Positions 24,991 through 35,832 of a stretch of DNA of 36,658 nucleotides are shown here, piece by piece; position 1 is the stretch's first letter, and the number at the start of each line of letters is the position of its first letter. Origin of the DNA: Betaproteobacteria bacterium (lineage in GTDB: Bacteria; Pseudomonadota; Gammaproteobacteria; Burkholderiales; Rhodocyclaceae). A program made the translations under genes and the position numbers. The stretch covers positions 1-36,658 of the forward strand of contig VEPA01000001.1 in NCBI GenBank assembly GCA_012026675.1. Reading direction: 5' to 3'. The notes below the pieces were generated by a model, which worked only from the letters and a program-made list of their open reading frames with translations, did not search any database and was not told the DNA's origin.

Positions 24991-25763
24991 CAGCGTATGA
25001 TCCCGCGTCCGGGGGCGGCAAGAAAGTCGGTCAGCAAGGCCAGTTCGGGCACGGCATCCAGGCCGGATTCAATCGCGGCGCGCGCCTCGTCGAGTTTCAT
25101 CCCGCTCTTGTACAGGGTCTTGTAGGCGCGCTGCACCGCAGTCACTGCATCGGCCGAAAAGCCGCGCCGCTTGAGGCCTTCGGCGTTGATGCTGCGCGGT
25201 ACGGCGGGATTGCCGGAGGCCATGACAAACGGCGGCAGATCCTGCAGGAGCACGCATCCCACTGCCGTGAAGCTGTGGGCGCCGATGCGCACGAACTGGT
25301 GCGCCCCCGTAAAGCCGCCGAGAATTGCCCAGTCGCCGACATGCACGTGACCGGCCAGCTGGGTGTTGTTGGCAAAGACGGTCTGGTTGCCCACCTGGCA
25401 ATCGTGCGCCACATGGACATAGGCCATGATCCAGTTGTCATTGCCGAGCCGCGTCACGCCGGCATCCTGCACCGTGCCGCAGTTGAAGGTGCAGAACTCG
25501 CGAATGGTGTTGCGATCGCCAATTTCCAGGCGTGTGGGTTCGCCGGCGTATTTCTTGTCCTGCGGCGGCTCGCCGATGGAACAAAACTGGAAGATCCGGT
25601 TATCGCAGCCGATCCGGGTGTGCCCGGAGACCACGACGTGCGGACCGATGACCGTGTGATCGCCGATCTCGACATGCTCGCCGACCAGCGAATAGGGGCC
25701 GACGACGACGCCACGGCCAAGCTGCGCCGCCGGGTGCACGATGGCCGTCGGATGGATGCTCAT
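24990..25763 (-). CDS. lpxA: UDP-N-acetylglucosamine O-acyltransferase
   Basis: LpxA starts lipid A synthesis by adding a 3-hydroxyacyl chain from ACP to UDP-GlcNAc. The 257-residue protein is a left-handed beta-helix of hexapeptide repeats, with the catalytic His120 in VHVAHDC and the C-terminal GLKRRGFS segment. The start is the ATG at 25763, overlapping the fabZ stop (ATGA); the reading frame runs open upstream but inside fabZ. The residue that aligns with Gly173 of E. coli LpxA, the acyl-length ruler, is Val168 here. That suggests a chain shorter than C14. Confidence 0.96.
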   Translation of the reverse strand: MSIHPTAIVHPAAQLGRGVVVGPYSLVGEHVEIGDHTVIGPHVVVSGHTRIGCDNRIFQFCSIGEPPQDKKYAGEPTRLEIGDRNTIREFCTFNCGTVQDAGVTRLGNDNWIMAYVHVAHDCQVGNQTVFANNTQLAGHVHVGDWAILGGFTGAHQFVRIGAHSFTAVGCVLLQDLPPFVMASGNPAVPRSINAEGLKRRGFSADAVTAVQRAYKTLYKSGMKLDEARAAIESGLDAVPELALLTDFLAAPGRGIIR

Positions 25764-26239
25764 GCAGACGTGGAGCGCATGGCGCACATCAGATCGGCCT
25801 CGGCCGCCACCTGGCCATCGACTTTCGCCGTCGCCGAATATTTCCAGATGCCACGCCGGGTGGTTTCGATGCGGACATCGATGATCAATTGATCGCCGGG
25901 ACCAACCGGCTTCTTGAAGCGCGCATTGTCGATGCCGACGAAGTAGTAAACCGACACGCCGTCGGGTTTGCTGCCCATGGTCTTGAAGGAGAGGATGGCC
26001 GCCGTCTGCGCCATCGCCTCGATCACCAGCACGCCCGGCATCACCGGATGATGCGGATAGTGGCCGGGAAAGAACGGCTCGTTCATGCTGACATTCTTCA
26101 GCGCGGTGATCCTCTCGCCGGGAACCACTTCCAGCACCCGATCCACCAGCAGGATCGGATAGCGATGCGGCAGGTAGTCCAGAATCTGGTGGATATCCAT
26201 GCGGGAATCGATTGCCCCGCTTGCAGCTGTTTCGCTCAT
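25760..26239 (-). CDS. fabZ: 3-hydroxyacyl-ACP dehydratase FabZ
   Basis: FabZ dehydrates 3-hydroxyacyl-ACP in fatty acid synthesis and draws on the same ACP pool as LpxA and LpxD. The 159-residue hot-dog protein has the active-site histidine in [10 protein letters not shown] and the glutamate in [12 protein letters not shown]. The N terminus has about 13 residues before DIHQIL. I keep the ATG at 26239 because it overlaps the lpxD stop (ATGA). It is placed between lpxD and lpxA, as in most proteobacteria. Confidence 0.96.
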   Translation of the reverse strand: MSETAASGAIDSRMDIHQILDYLPHRYPILLVDRVLEVVPGERITALKNVSMNEPFFPGHYPHHPVMPGVLVIEAMAQTAAILSFKTMGSKPDGVSVYYFVGIDNARFKKPVGPGDQLIIDVRIETTRRGIWKYSATAKVDGQVAAEADLMCAMRSTSA

Positions 26240-27264
26240 GATTTCTTCTCCAATGCGGCGAGCCGCTTTTCCAGGGCACGGATTTTATCGGCCATCGCAT
26301 CAAGGTGGCGCAGGCGCGAAAAATTTCTCAGCCAGTCGCCATGTTCGAGGAAGGGTACGCCGCCACAGTAGGTGCCCGCGTTCGGTATCGATTTTGCCAC
26401 CAGCGTTCCGGCCGTCACACTGACATCGTCGGCAATCTGCAAATGGCCGATGATCATCGCGGCGCCGCCCAGCGTACAGCGCGCCCCGATCACTGTGCTG
26501 CCGGCAATCCCGACACAGCCGGCAATCGCCGTATGGGCACCGATCCGCACGTTGTGGGCAATCTGTATCTGGTTGTCGAGCTTGACGCCATCGGCGATGC
26601 CCGTGTCGCCCAGCGCGCCACGATCAATCGTGGTGCCGGCCCCGATCTCGACATCGTCGCCGATCAGCACGCGTCCCAGTTGAGGGATCTTGACCCAGGC
26701 GCCTTCGGTCTCGCGAGCGAAACCGAAGCCATCCGCGCCGATCACTGCGCCGGAATGGACCAGGCAGCGCGCACCCAGGCGGCTGCCCGGATAAATCGCC
26801 ACGTTGGGCGCAAGACGGCTCCCTGCGCCGATCCGGACTCCCGCGCCGATGCTGCAGTTGGCGCCAATCACCACGCCCTCGCCGATCGCTGCGCCGGCAC
26901 CGACCCAGACGTTGGGCCCGATGCTGGCACTGGCGGCAACGTCGCCCGCGCCCTCCATCACCGCGCTGGCGTGGACACCGGGTTCGGGCGCCGGCAGGGG
27001 ATTCAGCCATTGCGCCACGCGCGCGTAATAGAGATAGGGCTGCGACGTCAGGATCGCGGCGGTCAAGCCATCCGGCGCAGGCGGCGCCATGATCACGGCA
27101 GCGGCGCGAGTGGTCGCCAGATAGTGTCGATACTTGGGATTGGTGAGGAAGGCAATGTCGCCGGGACCGGCACTTTCCAGCGAGGCGACCTGCGAAACCA
27201 CCGTATCGCCGGCGCCGACTATTTCTCCGCCAAGGCGGGCGACGATCTGGTCGAGCCGCAGCAT
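26236..27264 (-). CDS. lpxD: UDP-3-O-(3-hydroxyacyl)glucosamine N-acyltransferase
   Basis: LpxD adds the second 3-hydroxyacyl chain, at N2, in lipid A synthesis. The 342-residue protein has an N-terminal uridine-binding domain (to about 100), a hexapeptide-repeat beta-helix with the catalytic His region [10 protein letters not shown], and a charged C-terminal helix ([12 protein letters not shown]). The ATG at 27264 is preferred over an in-frame GTG at 27267. It starts 13 bases after skp. Confidence 0.95.
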   Translation of the reverse strand: MLRLDQIVARLGGEIVGAGDTVVSQVASLESAGPGDIAFLTNPKYRHYLATTRAAAVIMAPPAPDGLTAAILTSQPYLYYARVAQWLNPLPAPEPGVHASAVMEGAGDVAASASIGPNVWVGAGAAIGEGVVIGANCSIGAGVRIGAGSRLAPNVAIYPGSRLGARCLVHSGAVIGADGFGFARETEGAWVKIPQLGRVLIGDDVEIGAGTTIDRGALGDTGIADGVKLDNQIQIAHNVRIGAHTAIAGCVGIAGSTVIGARCTLGGAAMIIGHLQIADDVSVTAGTLVAKSIPNAGTYCGGVPFLEHGDWLRNFSRLRHLDAMADKIRALEKRLAALEKKS

Positions 27265-27277
27265 CACGGCCGCGAAC

Positions 27278-27784
27278 TTACTTGGCGTTGGCGCCGTCGC
27301 CCAACGCCTTGATCACCTTGTCGGTGATGTCGATGCGCGGGTTGGCGTAGACCGCCTCCTGGAAAATGATGTCGTACTTTTCGGCTTCCGCAAGCTGCTT
27401 GATGATCTTGTTCACACGCTCGAAAATTGCCGCCATTTCCTCGTTCTGCCGCTGGCTCAAATCCTCGCGGAACTCGCGCTGCTTGCGCTGGAATTCGCGA
27501 TTGAGGTCGCTGAACTCGCGTTCCTTGGCACGCCGCTCGGTCTCGGCCATGGTCACCGCGTTCTTGTCGATATTTTCCTGCATCGCCTTCAACTGCTTGG
27601 CTATGCGCGCCAGTTCCTGGTCGCGCGCCTCGAAATCCTTTTCGATCTTTTTCTTGGCACGTGCGGCCTGCGGGGCGTCATTCAGTATCCGCTGACTATT
27701 GACAAAGCCGATCTTGCCTTCCGCCAGAACACCCGCAGAAAGCGACAGCAATGCAATACCGGCAAAAATGAATTTATTCAGCAT
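27278..27784 (-). CDS. skp: OmpH/Skp-family periplasmic chaperone
   Basis: Skp holds unfolded outer-membrane proteins in the periplasm and delivers them to BamA. The 168-residue precursor has a signal peptide ending about GVLA (residue 21), then a mature domain beginning KIGFVNSQRIL and a long lysine/glutamate-rich coiled coil (about 45-125) that forms the tentacles of the trimer. It lies 24 bases after bamA and before lpxD, the standard order. Confidence 0.94.
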   Translation of the reverse strand: MLNKFIFAGIALLSLSAGVLAEGKIGFVNSQRILNDAPQAARAKKKIEKDFEARDQELARIAKQLKAMQENIDKNAVTMAETERRAKEREFSDLNREFQRKQREFREDLSQRQNEEMAAIFERVNKIIKQLAEAEKYDIIFQEAVYANPRIDITDKVIKALGDGANAK

Positions 27785-27808
27785 GACTCTCTCACTCTAG
27801 GTAGAGGC

Positions 27809-30124
27809 TCAAAAAGCCGAGCCCATCTGAAACTGCAGACGCTGGATTTTGTCATCATTGGTCGTGTTCAGCGGATTGCCGAAGGAAAACTTCAACGGAC
27901 CCATCGGTGAATTCCACGCCACGGCCAGTCCGACACTGTATCTCAGGTCGCCCAGATCGAATTTGGTGCCATAGTCCTTGCCGAGCAGAACATTCGGGCC
28001 CCAGACATTGCCGGCATCGATAAAAGCGCTAACGCGCACCGACTTGTCCAGCCCCATGCCGGGAATCGGGAACAACAGCTCGGCATTGCCGATTACTCGC
28101 GTATCGCCACCCACGGGGTCATTGGTTAACGGGTCACGTGGTCCCAGGGTGTTCGACTCGAAGCCACGCACCGAGCCAATGCCACCGGCATAGTAGTTCT
28201 TGAAGAACGGCAGATCCTTGCCACTGTAGCCTCTGCCGATGCCCACCTCGCCGTTGAGCGCCAGCGTCAGCTTGCCTCGCTCGATAAGTGGAAAGAATTG
28301 CAGGTGCTGGTAGCTGCCGCGGTAGTAGGTTACGGTGCTGCCTGGCACCGCAACTTCGAGTACGGCTTTGCGCATCTTGCCCGAGGTGGGCATGATCAGG
28401 CTGTCGCGTTCATCCTTCTGCCAGCCGACACTGGCCAGCCAGGTATTCGTGGTTTTGCCATTGTCGGCTACGTATTTGATGGTTTGCGCCGAAGCGCCGG
28501 TGCCGGCAAGATTATCGATCGTGGTGTGATCGTATGAAACGCCGACATTGATGTAATCGTCCTCGCCGATCGGAACTCCCCAGCGCATGCCGCCGCCTGC
28601 CGAATTCGTGCTGTAGTTGGTGGTCGACAGTGACGATGTATCGACATTGCGGATGTAGGCGTCAAAACCCTGGCTGACGCCATCGACCGTGAAGTATGGA
28701 TCGGTATGCGAAATGGAATAGACCTGGTTCGACTTGCTGGTGCTGATCTGGAAGCTGAGGTGCTTGCCGCTGCCGAAGAGGTTCTGCTGCGATATCGAGC
28801 CCGAAAACGTCAGTTTCTCAGAGCTTGAGAAGCCAGCGCCCAGCATCAGGTTGCCGGTAGGTTTCTCCTTGACCTTGATCTCCATGTCGACCTGGTCCGT
28901 TGTCCCCGGGACGGGCGGCGTTTCCACCGTCACTTCCTCGAAATAGCCCAGGCGGTCGACGCGCGTGCGCGACTTGTTGATTTTTTCGCCGTCGTACCAA
29001 CCGGCTTCCGACTGACGCATTTCGCGGCGAATCACCTCGTCACGAGTCCGCGTGTTGCCCGACACGTTGATGCGGCGGACATAGACGCGGCGCCCCGGAT
29101 CAATGAACACGGTGAACGCCACCAGGCGCTTCTCCTTGTCCAGTTCCGGCGCCGCATTGACGTTGGCAAAGGCATAGCCTTCATTGCCCAGGCGATCGCT
29201 GATGGCTTTGGTGGTCTCTGTCATGTTCTCGCGCGAGAACACCTCGCCGGGCTTGACCTTTACCAGCTTGGTCAATTCCTCTTCCGGCAGCAGGAGCTGG
29301 CCGGCCAGCTTGACCGAGGAAATGCTGTACTTTTCACCCTCGGTGATATTGATGGTGATGTAGATATCCTGCTTGTCCGGTGAAATCGAAACCTGGGTCG
29401 ACTCGATGTTGAATTCGAGGTAGCCGCGATTGAGGTAATACGAGCGCAGGGTCTCGATGTCCCCCGAGAGTTTCTGCTTGGAGTACTGGTCGTTCTTGGT
29501 ATACCAGGTCAGCAAGCCCGGCGTGCGCAACACCATCACATCGAGCAGATCCGACTCCTTGAAGGCGGCGGCGCCGACGATATTGATCTGCTTGATCTTG
29601 GCGATCTCGCCTTCGACGACGGCAAAATTGACGCCGACGCGATTGCGTTCCAGCGGCGTGACGGTAGTCGTCACCTGGACCGCATAGTGTCCCTGTGCAA
29701 GATACTGGCGCTTGAGTTCCTGCTCGGCACGCTCGACCATGGCACGGTCAAAAATGCGCGACTCGGCAAGACCGACATCGCGCAGCGACTTCTTCAGATC
29801 CTCTGGTTTGAAGGCCTTGAGTCCGGTGAACTCCAGCGAAGCGATGGCCGGACGCTCTTCAAGCACCACCACCAGCACCTGCCCTTCGATCTCCAGCCGC
29901 ACATCCTTGAAGAAGCCGGTGGCGAACAGTGCCTTGATCGCCGCTGCCGCCTTCTCGTCGTTCATGGTGTCGCCCACCTTGACCGGCAGATAGGAGAACA
30001 CTGTTCCGGCTTCGGTACGCTGAATGCCTTCGATCCGGATATCCTTGATCTGGAAGGGATCGAAGGCCAAGGCAACGCGCGCCAGCAGTGCAAGGACCAG
30101 GCCGGCAAGGAGTTTCTTCTTCAT
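27809..30124 (-). CDS. bamA: Outer-membrane protein assembly factor BamA
   Basis: BamA is the core of the machine that inserts beta-barrel proteins. The 771-residue precursor has a signal peptide to about residue 20 (ARVALA), five POTRA domains (about 24-425), and a 16-strand barrel with the conserved VRGFE loop. It ends in phenylalanine (MGSAF), as outer-membrane barrels do. It sits 15 bases after rseP, whose homologue releases the envelope stress factor sigma-E, and just before skp. Confidence 0.97.
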   Translation of the reverse strand: MKKKLLAGLVLALLARVALAFDPFQIKDIRIEGIQRTEAGTVFSYLPVKVGDTMNDEKAAAAIKALFATGFFKDVRLEIEGQVLVVVLEERPAIASLEFTGLKAFKPEDLKKSLRDVGLAESRIFDRAMVERAEQELKRQYLAQGHYAVQVTTTVTPLERNRVGVNFAVVEGEIAKIKQINIVGAAAFKESDLLDVMVLRTPGLLTWYTKNDQYSKQKLSGDIETLRSYYLNRGYLEFNIESTQVSISPDKQDIYITINITEGEKYSISSVKLAGQLLLPEEELTKLVKVKPGEVFSRENMTETTKAISDRLGNEGYAFANVNAAPELDKEKRLVAFTVFIDPGRRVYVRRINVSGNTRTRDEVIRREMRQSEAGWYDGEKINKSRTRVDRLGYFEEVTVETPPVPGTTDQVDMEIKVKEKPTGNLMLGAGFSSSEKLTFSGSISQQNLFGSGKHLSFQISTSKSNQVYSISHTDPYFTVDGVSQGFDAYIRNVDTSSLSTTNYSTNSAGGGMRWGVPIGEDDYINVGVSYDHTTIDNLAGTGASAQTIKYVADNGKTTNTWLASVGWQKDERDSLIMPTSGKMRKAVLEVAVPGSTVTYYRGSYQHLQFFPLIERGKLTLALNGEVGIGRGYSGKDLPFFKNYYAGGIGSVRGFESNTLGPRDPLTNDPVGGDTRVIGNAELLFPIPGMGLDKSVRVSAFIDAGNVWGPNVLLGKDYGTKFDLGDLRYSVGLAVAWNSPMGPLKFSFGNPLNTTNDDKIQRLQFQMGSAF

Positions 30125-30139
30125 GTATTTGGACGAAAA

Positions 30140-31513
30140 TTAGCCGGAAACAAGGCGGTTGATATCGTTGTAAAAGGCAAAAGCCATGAGCAACGCCAGC
30201 AGGGCAAAACCGATCTGCTGGCCTATTTCCAGAGCGCGTTCTGACACCGGGCCACCCTTGAGAAACTCGACGAGATAATACATCAAATGCCCTCCGTCCA
30301 GAACGGGTACCGGGAGCAGATTCAGCACGCCAAGACTGATGCTGATCAAGGCCAGAAAGCGCAGGTAGTAACCGAGGCCCAGCCGCGCCGATTGCCCCGC
30401 GTAATCGGCGATCGTGACCGGGCCGGACAGGTTTTTCCAGGACAATTCCCCGGTCAGCATGCGCCCCATCATTCGCAAGCTGAGGATCGACGTATCCCAG
30501 GTCTGTAAAAGTGCGCGACTGGCCGACTGAAGCGGGCCGTAGCTGACCACCACAGTCATTTCGAATACCTCGCCGCGGCCCTCTCTGGCCATCAGCCCCA
30601 ACCTTCCCAGTTTTTGCCCGCCCTCCTCGGCCAGACGCGGGATTGCCAGCAGTTCGAGGTGAGCGCCGTCCCGCTCGATGGCGAATCGCAAGGCTTGTCC
30701 CGCCGCTGCCCGCGCAGCGGCAGACACTTCAGCCCATGTGGCGATCGGCCGACCGTCGATCGCCAGCACGCGGTCACCGGCGCGGAACCCGGCTTCGGCG
30801 GCGGCGGAACCTGAGAGCACCTGCCCCACCACCGCCGGCAGCGGTGGCCGGTACAAGACCAGACCGAGCAGGCGTAACGGATCCTTTTCCAGTTCGTCCA
30901 GGTCGAAGCGATCGCTGGCAAGACGATACGTGACGATGTCCCGCTGCGGACCGGCGATCTCCAGTTGCAGCGGCTCCTTGTCCAGCGCCCGCCGCATGAC
31001 TTCCCAGCGCAGTTCCTGCCAGGTCTCGATGGGCTTGCCATTCACAGCGCGTACCGTGCCGCCTTCGCCGATGCCGGCCATCGCCGCCGGCGTTCCCGCC
31101 GGCGGCAAGCCGACGCGCGGCTTGAGTTCGGTCACACCATGCATGAACAACAACCAGTAAAGGACGATGGCCAGCAGGAAGTTGGCTGCCGGACCCGCCG
31201 CCACGATAAACGCGCGCCGGCCGATGGATTGCCGGTTGAAGGCGCGTGGCAAGTCGGCGGCGGCAACGTCGCCCTCCCGCTCGTCGACCATCTTGACGTA
31301 GCCACCCAGCGGAAACGCCGAAACCGCCCACTCGGTGCCGTCGCGCCCGTAGCGTCTCATCCAGATTACCTTGCCGAAACCGAAGGCAAAGCGCAACACC
31401 TTGACGTTGCAGTAGCGCGCCGCAAGGTAGTGGCCCATTTCGTGCACCACCACCAGCACCGCCAGCGCAACCAGGAAGGCGCCGACATACCAGGCCAGCA
31501 TTTGAGGATTCAT
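30140..31513 (-). CDS. rseP: RIP zinc metalloprotease RseP (site-2 protease)
   Basis: RseP cleaves membrane-embedded anti-sigma factors and remnant signal peptides. The 457-residue protein has the zinc-binding HEMGH (24-28) in helix 1, two PDZ domains (about 115-285), and the second metal motif [10 protein letters not shown] near the C terminus, with four membrane helices in all. The ATG overlaps the dxr stop (ATGA). Confidence 0.95.
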   Translation of the reverse strand: MNPQMLAWYVGAFLVALAVLVVVHEMGHYLAARYCNVKVLRFAFGFGKVIWMRRYGRDGTEWAVSAFPLGGYVKMVDEREGDVAAADLPRAFNRQSIGRRAFIVAAGPAANFLLAIVLYWLLFMHGVTELKPRVGLPPAGTPAAMAGIGEGGTVRAVNGKPIETWQELRWEVMRRALDKEPLQLEIAGPQRDIVTYRLASDRFDLDELEKDPLRLLGLVLYRPPLPAVVGQVLSGSAAAEAGFRAGDRVLAIDGRPIATWAEVSAAARAAAGQALRFAIERDGAHLELLAIPRLAEEGGQKLGRLGLMAREGRGEVFEMTVVVSYGPLQSASRALLQTWDTSILSLRMMGRMLTGELSWKNLSGPVTIADYAGQSARLGLGYYLRFLALISISLGVLNLLPVPVLDGGHLMYYLVEFLKGGPVSERALEIGQQIGFALLALLMAFAFYNDINRLVSG

Positions 31514-32694
31514 GCGGCGGCGCCCTGCCGCGCGAGAATTTCCGTCGACATCGTGCGTCCCTGTCGATCGGCTTCCAGCACCGCCGCCAGGTCGGGCAGC
31601 GGCGCCTGGGGCACCGCGTCCAGGGTTGCGGCAATCAAGCCGGCGATGCCCAGAAACGGCAGGCGACGTTCGAGAAAGGCCGCCACGGCCACTTCGTTGG
31701 CGGCGTTCAGCACCGCAGCCGCGTTGCCTTCCGCCCGCAGGGCCCGGTAAGCCAGATCGAGACAGGGAAAACGCGCCAGGTCCGGACGTTCGAAATTGAG
31801 CTGGCCGACGGCGAACAGATCGAGCGGCGCCACGCCGGAATCGATTCGCTGGGGCCAGGCCAGGGCATTGGCGATCGGCGTGCGCATGTCGGGGTTGCCC
31901 AGCTGCGCCAGAACGGAGCCGTCTTCGTAATCGACCAGAGAGTGGATCACGCTCTGCGGATGAATCACCACTTCAATTCTGTCGGCTGGCGCGTTGAACA
32001 GCCAGTGCGCTTCGATCACTTCGAGGCCCTTGTTCATCATGGTCGCCGAATCGACAGAAATCTTGCGCCCCATCACCCAGTTGGGATGCGCCACCGCCTG
32101 TTCCGGCGTCACCCGCGTCAGCGCATCCAGCGCCGTGGTACGAAACGGACCACCCGAAGCGGTCAGCAAAATCCTTCTTACCCCGCCGCGTGCCATGTCG
32201 CCCGAATAATCGTAAGGCATGGACTGGAACACAGCATTGTGTTCGCTGTCGATCGGCAGCAGCAAGGCCCCGGCGCGACGCGCCTCGCTCATGAACACCG
32301 CTCCGGCCATGACCAGGGCTTCCTTGTTGGCCAGCAGCACACGTTTTCCGGCACGCGCCGCGGCGAGTGTCGGCCGCAGTCCGGCAGCGCCGACAATGGC
32401 AGCCATCACCGCGTCGACTTCGGGCAGGCTGGCAACCTCGACCAGGGCATCAACCCCATACAGCACCTCGGTGCGCACGCCGGTATCCCCGAGCAAGCCG
32501 GCAAGCTGCCGTGCCGCCGTCGCGTCAGCCACCACCGCAAACGCTGGACGAAACTGCCGGCACTGGGCAGCAAGAACGTCTACCTGGCTGTGCCCTGTCA
32601 GCGCCACTACCTCGAAGCGATCGGGGTGGCGCGCCACCACGTCGAGCGTGCTGACGCCGATCGAACCGGTGGCCCCTAGAATGGTCAGCTTCAT
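31510..32694 (-). CDS. dxr: 1-deoxy-D-xylulose-5-phosphate reductoisomerase
   Basis: Dxr commits DXP to the MEP pathway, which feeds undecaprenyl carrier and quinone synthesis. The 394-residue protein has the NADPH motif GATGSIG (8-14), the metal-binding DSEHNAVFQ and LTASGGPFR loop, and the flexible-lid [16 protein letters not shown] segment with the phosphate-binding residues. All key residues seem present. The ATG overlaps the cdsA stop (ATGA). Confidence 0.97.
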   Translation of the reverse strand: MKLTILGATGSIGVSTLDVVARHPDRFEVVALTGHSQVDVLAAQCRQFRPAFAVVADATAARQLAGLLGDTGVRTEVLYGVDALVEVASLPEVDAVMAAIVGAAGLRPTLAAARAGKRVLLANKEALVMAGAVFMSEARRAGALLLPIDSEHNAVFQSMPYDYSGDMARGGVRRILLTASGGPFRTTALDALTRVTPEQAVAHPNWVMGRKISVDSATMMNKGLEVIEAHWLFNAPADRIEVVIHPQSVIHSLVDYEDGSVLAQLGNPDMRTPIANALAWPQRIDSGVAPLDLFAVGQLNFERPDLARFPCLDLAYRALRAEGNAAAVLNAANEVAVAAFLERRLPFLGIAGLIAATLDAVPQAPLPDLAAVLEADRQGRTMSTEILARQGAAA

Positions 32695-33506
32695 GAACGG
32701 ACGAAGTGCAAGATCAGCGCTGCCAGCGGCAGGGTCGAGGTCAGCGCGTCGATGCGATCGAGTACGCCGCCATGTCCCGGCAACAAATTGCTGCTGTCCT
32801 TGATGCCGGCCTGACGCTTGAGCAGCGATTCGAACAAGTCGCCCATCACGCTGACCGCCGTGAGCAGGATCAATAGCAAGATCATCAGGGGCGCTGCCAG
32901 CGGCAAGTTATCTTTCAACAGCCCGGACAGTGGCGAGTACGTCAGGACGATACCGCCGTAGACCAGGACACCGACGACCGCTCCCGCCACGCCCTCCCAG
33001 GTTTTGCCCGGACTGATCGTCGGCGCCAGCTTGTGCCTGCCGAAAGTCCGTCCGGCGAAATAGGCCGAAATATCGGCAACCCAGCCCAGCGCCATGGCAG
33101 CCAGCAGCAGCCAGACGCTCACGGCGTGCAAGGCTACCATCGCGGCCCAGGTCGGCAGAATCACCAGGGCGCCGAGCAGATAGCCGAAGAAGTCATTACC
33201 GGCCAGAGTCCACTTGAAGCGGAACCAGAAGGGGATGACCAGAATCCAGAACACCGCCGACACCGCCAGCAACGGCGGAATCAGCTGCGGCGCCGCCACC
33301 GTCAACTGCCAGCAGAACAACAGCAGGACGAACGCATACATGACGCGCGCCGGCTGATCCTGACGCATCAGGCCGGCCCACTCCCAGGCGGCCAGCGCGG
33401 CGATCGCGGCAAACGTCAGCACCGCCGCCAGCGGCGGCAAGGCGAAAAGAATCAGCGCGAGGCCTGCTACCAGCAGCAGCGCGGTGATCACCCGCGTTCT
33501 AAGCAT
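32691..33506 (-). CDS. cdsA: Phosphatidate cytidylyltransferase
   Basis: CdsA makes CDP-diacylglycerol, the precursor of all phospholipids, in the inner membrane. The 271-residue protein has about seven hydrophobic segments and the CdsA signature near its C terminus, [20 protein letters not shown] put the start at the ATG at 33506 ([12 protein letters not shown]), which overlaps the uppS stop by 8 bases. An in-frame start at 33548 lies deeper in uppS and would add 14 basic residues. Confidence 0.95.
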   Translation of the reverse strand: MLRTRVITALLLVAGLALILFALPPLAAVLTFAAIAALAAWEWAGLMRQDQPARVMYAFVLLLFCWQLTVAAPQLIPPLLAVSAVFWILVIPFWFRFKWTLAGNDFFGYLLGALVILPTWAAMVALHAVSVWLLLAAMALGWVADISAYFAGRTFGRHKLAPTISPGKTWEGVAGAVVGVLVYGGIVLTYSPLSGLLKDNLPLAAPLMILLLILLTAVSVMGDLFESLLKRQAGIKDSSNLLPGHGGVLDRIDALTSTLPLAALILHFVRS

Positions 33507-34311
33507 CTTGATCCGTGTCGGGAAGCGCAAGAGTCGGCGCTGGCACAACGGTGCTTGCCGGCTGGCCCAGTTGCTCGCTGGTGCGGCCGAAGCGGCGTTC
33601 GCGCCGGCGATACGAGCTTATCGCGGCATCCAGCGCCGCATCGTCGAAATCCGGCCACAGGATGTCGGTGAAATGAAGCTCGCTGTAGGCCAGCTGCCAG
33701 AGCAGAAAATTGCTGATGCGCTGCTCGCCGCCGGTGCGAATGAACAAGTCCGGCTCCGGCGCGTAGGCCATCATCAGGTGCGGAGCGAGGTCGGCCTCGC
33801 CGAAACAGCCGACTTTTTCCGGATGTGCCAGCGCCAGCTGGTTCATGGCCTGCAGAATGTCCCAGCGACCGCCGTAGTTGGCGGCAATGGTCAGCGTCAG
33901 GCGCGAATTGTTGGCCGTTTTGGCCTCGCCTTCGCGAATCAGCGCCACCAGGCGCGGCTCGAAGCCCGCCAGGTCACCGACCACCTTGAGGCGCACGCCA
34001 TTGGCATGAAGCTTGCCGATCTCGGCCTGCAGGGCGTGGATGAACAAATTCATCAGGAAGGAAACTTCCTCCGCCGGGCGCCGCCAGTTTTCCGAAGAGA
34101 AGGCAAACAGGGTCAGGTACTCGACCCCGCGCACGATGCAGGCCTTGACCATGGCGCGAACCGTCTCGACCCCGCGCTTGTGTCCGGCGACGCGCGGCAT
34201 GAAGCGCTTCTTGGCCCAGCGTCCATTGCCATCCATGATGATGGCGATGTGCCGCGGAACATCGGCCACCGCGGGAATTGCCTGCGTCGAGCTGGTGAAT
34301 TTTCCTGCCAT
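33499..34311 (-). CDS. uppS: Undecaprenyl diphosphate synthase (cis-prenyltransferase)
   Basis: UppS extends farnesyl diphosphate to the C55 lipid carrier used for peptidoglycan and O-antigen. The 270-residue protein has the catalytic [13 protein letters not shown] at about 24-36, FSSENWRRP, and [15 protein letters not shown]. The N terminus and the proline/alanine-rich C-terminal tail are longer than in E. coli UppS (253). AGAGGG is 5 bases before the ATG. Unlike its downstream neighbours it is separated from frr by 225 bases. Confidence 0.95.
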   Translation of the reverse strand: MAGKFTSSTQAIPAVADVPRHIAIIMDGNGRWAKKRFMPRVAGHKRGVETVRAMVKACIVRGVEYLTLFAFSSENWRRPAEEVSFLMNLFIHALQAEIGKLHANGVRLKVVGDLAGFEPRLVALIREGEAKTANNSRLTLTIAANYGGRWDILQAMNQLALAHPEKVGCFGEADLAPHLMMAYAPEPDLFIRTGGEQRISNFLLWQLAYSELHFTDILWPDFDDAALDAAISSYRRRERRFGRTSEQLGQPASTVVPAPTLALPDTDQDA

Positions 34312-34429
34312 GGCACCCTCTCATATCCTGGAAGCGAAACCAGGCATAACACTAACGCTCATCGTCACGCGAGACTGCCCGCGGAGGTTGAAATACGCGA
34401 AAGGCGATTTAATGGCCCGCCCCTCCCAT

Positions 34430-34447
34430 CCTCCCCTCACGGGGAGG
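34430..34447. repeat. GC-rich inverted repeat in the uppS-frr gap
   Basis: CCTCCCC (34430-34436), loop TCAC, GGGGAGG (34441-34447) form a perfect 7-bp hairpin. No T run follows on either strand. It is in the 225-base gap (34312-34536) between uppS and frr, next to C-rich sequence. A second, smaller hairpin CCTGG/CCAGG is at 34327-34344, 16 bases upstream of the uppS start. Confidence 0.4.
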
Positions 34448-34536
34448 CTACCAGTCAGATCGCTTCGCTCGAATATCACCTGCCGCTTCGAATGATGTAT
34501 TTCAAGTTAGCGACCCATTGCTCCTGCGACCCGGAA

Positions 34537-35094
34537 TCAGATCGCCATCAGGTCCTTCTCTTTTTCTGCCAGCGCCCGATCCACTTCGGCGACATAACGG
34601 TCAGTGAGCCGCTGCATGTCATCCAGGGCGCGGCGCTCGTCGTCTTCGGAGATTTCCTTTTTCTTCAGTGCCTCTTTTAGATGCGAGATCGCGTCACGGC
34701 GCAGGTTGCGGATCGCCACCTTGGCGTTCTCGCCCTCGTGCTTGATGACCTTGATCAGGTCCCGCCGCCGCTCCTCCGTCAGAGCCGGCATAGGCACGCG
34801 GATCAGTTCACCCTGGCTCGACGGATTGAGGCCCAGATCGGAATCGCGAATCGCCTTTTCCACCTTGGCCACCATCGGCTTTTCCCAGGGCTGGACGCCG
34901 ATGGTGCGGGCGTCGATCAGGGTCACGTTGGCAACCTGGGTGATGGGCACCGGAGAGCCGTAGTAGTCGACATGCACATGATCGAGGATGCCGGTGTGCG
35001 CCCGTCCGGTGCGCACCTTGGCCAGATCGGCCTTGAGTGCCTCCAGGCTCTTTTGCATCTTCTGTTCGGAAGTTTTCTTCAGTTCGGGAATCAT
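34537..35094 (-). CDS. frr: Ribosome recycling factor
   Basis: RRF splits post-termination ribosomes with EF-G. The 185-residue protein begins [20 protein letters not shown] and has [15 protein letters not shown] at about 26-40 and [19 protein letters not shown], the standard RRF sequence. The start is supported by AGGAGA 4 bases upstream of the ATG at 35094. It is 8 bases after pyrH. Confidence 0.97.
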   Translation of the reverse strand: MIPELKKTSEQKMQKSLEALKADLAKVRTGRAHTGILDHVHVDYYGSPVPITQVANVTLIDARTIGVQPWEKPMVAKVEKAIRDSDLGLNPSSQGELIRVPMPALTEERRRDLIKVIKHEGENAKVAIRNLRRDAISHLKEALKKKEISEDDERRALDDMQRLTDRYVAEVDRALAEKEKDLMAI

Positions 35095-35102
35095 GCGTTC
35101 TC

Positions 35103-35819
35103 CTAAACGTGAACCAGTGTGCCCTCGTCCTCGCCCATCACCACGCGCTTCAGTGCACCGGCCTTGAAAATCGAGAACACGTTGATCGGCAGTTTTTGGT
35201 CGCGACACAAGGCAAAGGCCGTGGCGTCCATGACTGCCAGGTTGCGGCTGATCGCCTCGTCGAAGCTGATCCGCGCAAACCGCGTCGCTGCCGGATCCTT
35301 CTTCGGATCGGCCGTATAGATCCCGTCGACCTTGGTTGCCTTGAGTACCATCTCGGCCCCGATCTCCGAACCGCGCAGTGCCGCGGCGGTATCCGTCGTG
35401 AAAAATGGATTGCCGGTGCCGGCGCCGAAAATCACGGCCTTGCCCTCTTCGAGGTAGCGAATGGCCTTGCCGCGGATATAGGGCTCGACCACCTGCTCGA
35501 TGTTCAGGGCCGACTGCACGCGGGCGTTGATGCCGGCCTGGCGCATGGCGTCGGACAGCGCCATGGCATTCATCACCGTCGCCAGCATGCCCATGTAGTC
35601 GGCCGTGGCGCGGTCCATGCCGGTGGCCGTGCCGCCTATGCCGCGGAAAATGTTGCCGCCGCCGATGACCACCCCGACCTCGACGCCGAGGTCGGTCACC
35701 GCCTTGATTTCCGCCACAATGCTGCCGAGCATCACCGTATTGATGCCATAGGCATCATCGCCCATCAGCGCCTCGCCCGACAGCTTGAGCAGGATGCGGC
35801 GGAATTTCGGCACGGCCAT
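35103..35819 (-). CDS. pyrH: UMP kinase
   Basis: PyrH phosphorylates UMP to UDP. The 238-residue protein has the amino-acid-kinase fold with [26 protein letters not shown] and [16 protein letters not shown], and [10 protein letters not shown] near the C-terminal half. The ATG at 35819 (MAVPKFRRI) gives the usual length; the frame stays open further upstream into tsf. It lies 13 bases after tsf, the universal tsf-pyrH-frr order. Confidence 0.97.
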   Translation of the reverse strand: MAVPKFRRILLKLSGEALMGDDAYGINTVMLGSIVAEIKAVTDLGVEVGVVIGGGNIFRGIGGTATGMDRATADYMGMLATVMNAMALSDAMRQAGINARVQSALNIEQVVEPYIRGKAIRYLEEGKAVIFGAGTGNPFFTTDTAAALRGSEIGAEMVLKATKVDGIYTADPKKDPAATRFARISFDEAISRNLAVMDATAFALCRDQKLPINVFSIFKAGALKRVVMGEDEGTLVHV

Positions 35820-35832
35820 GAGCAGACGTCTC

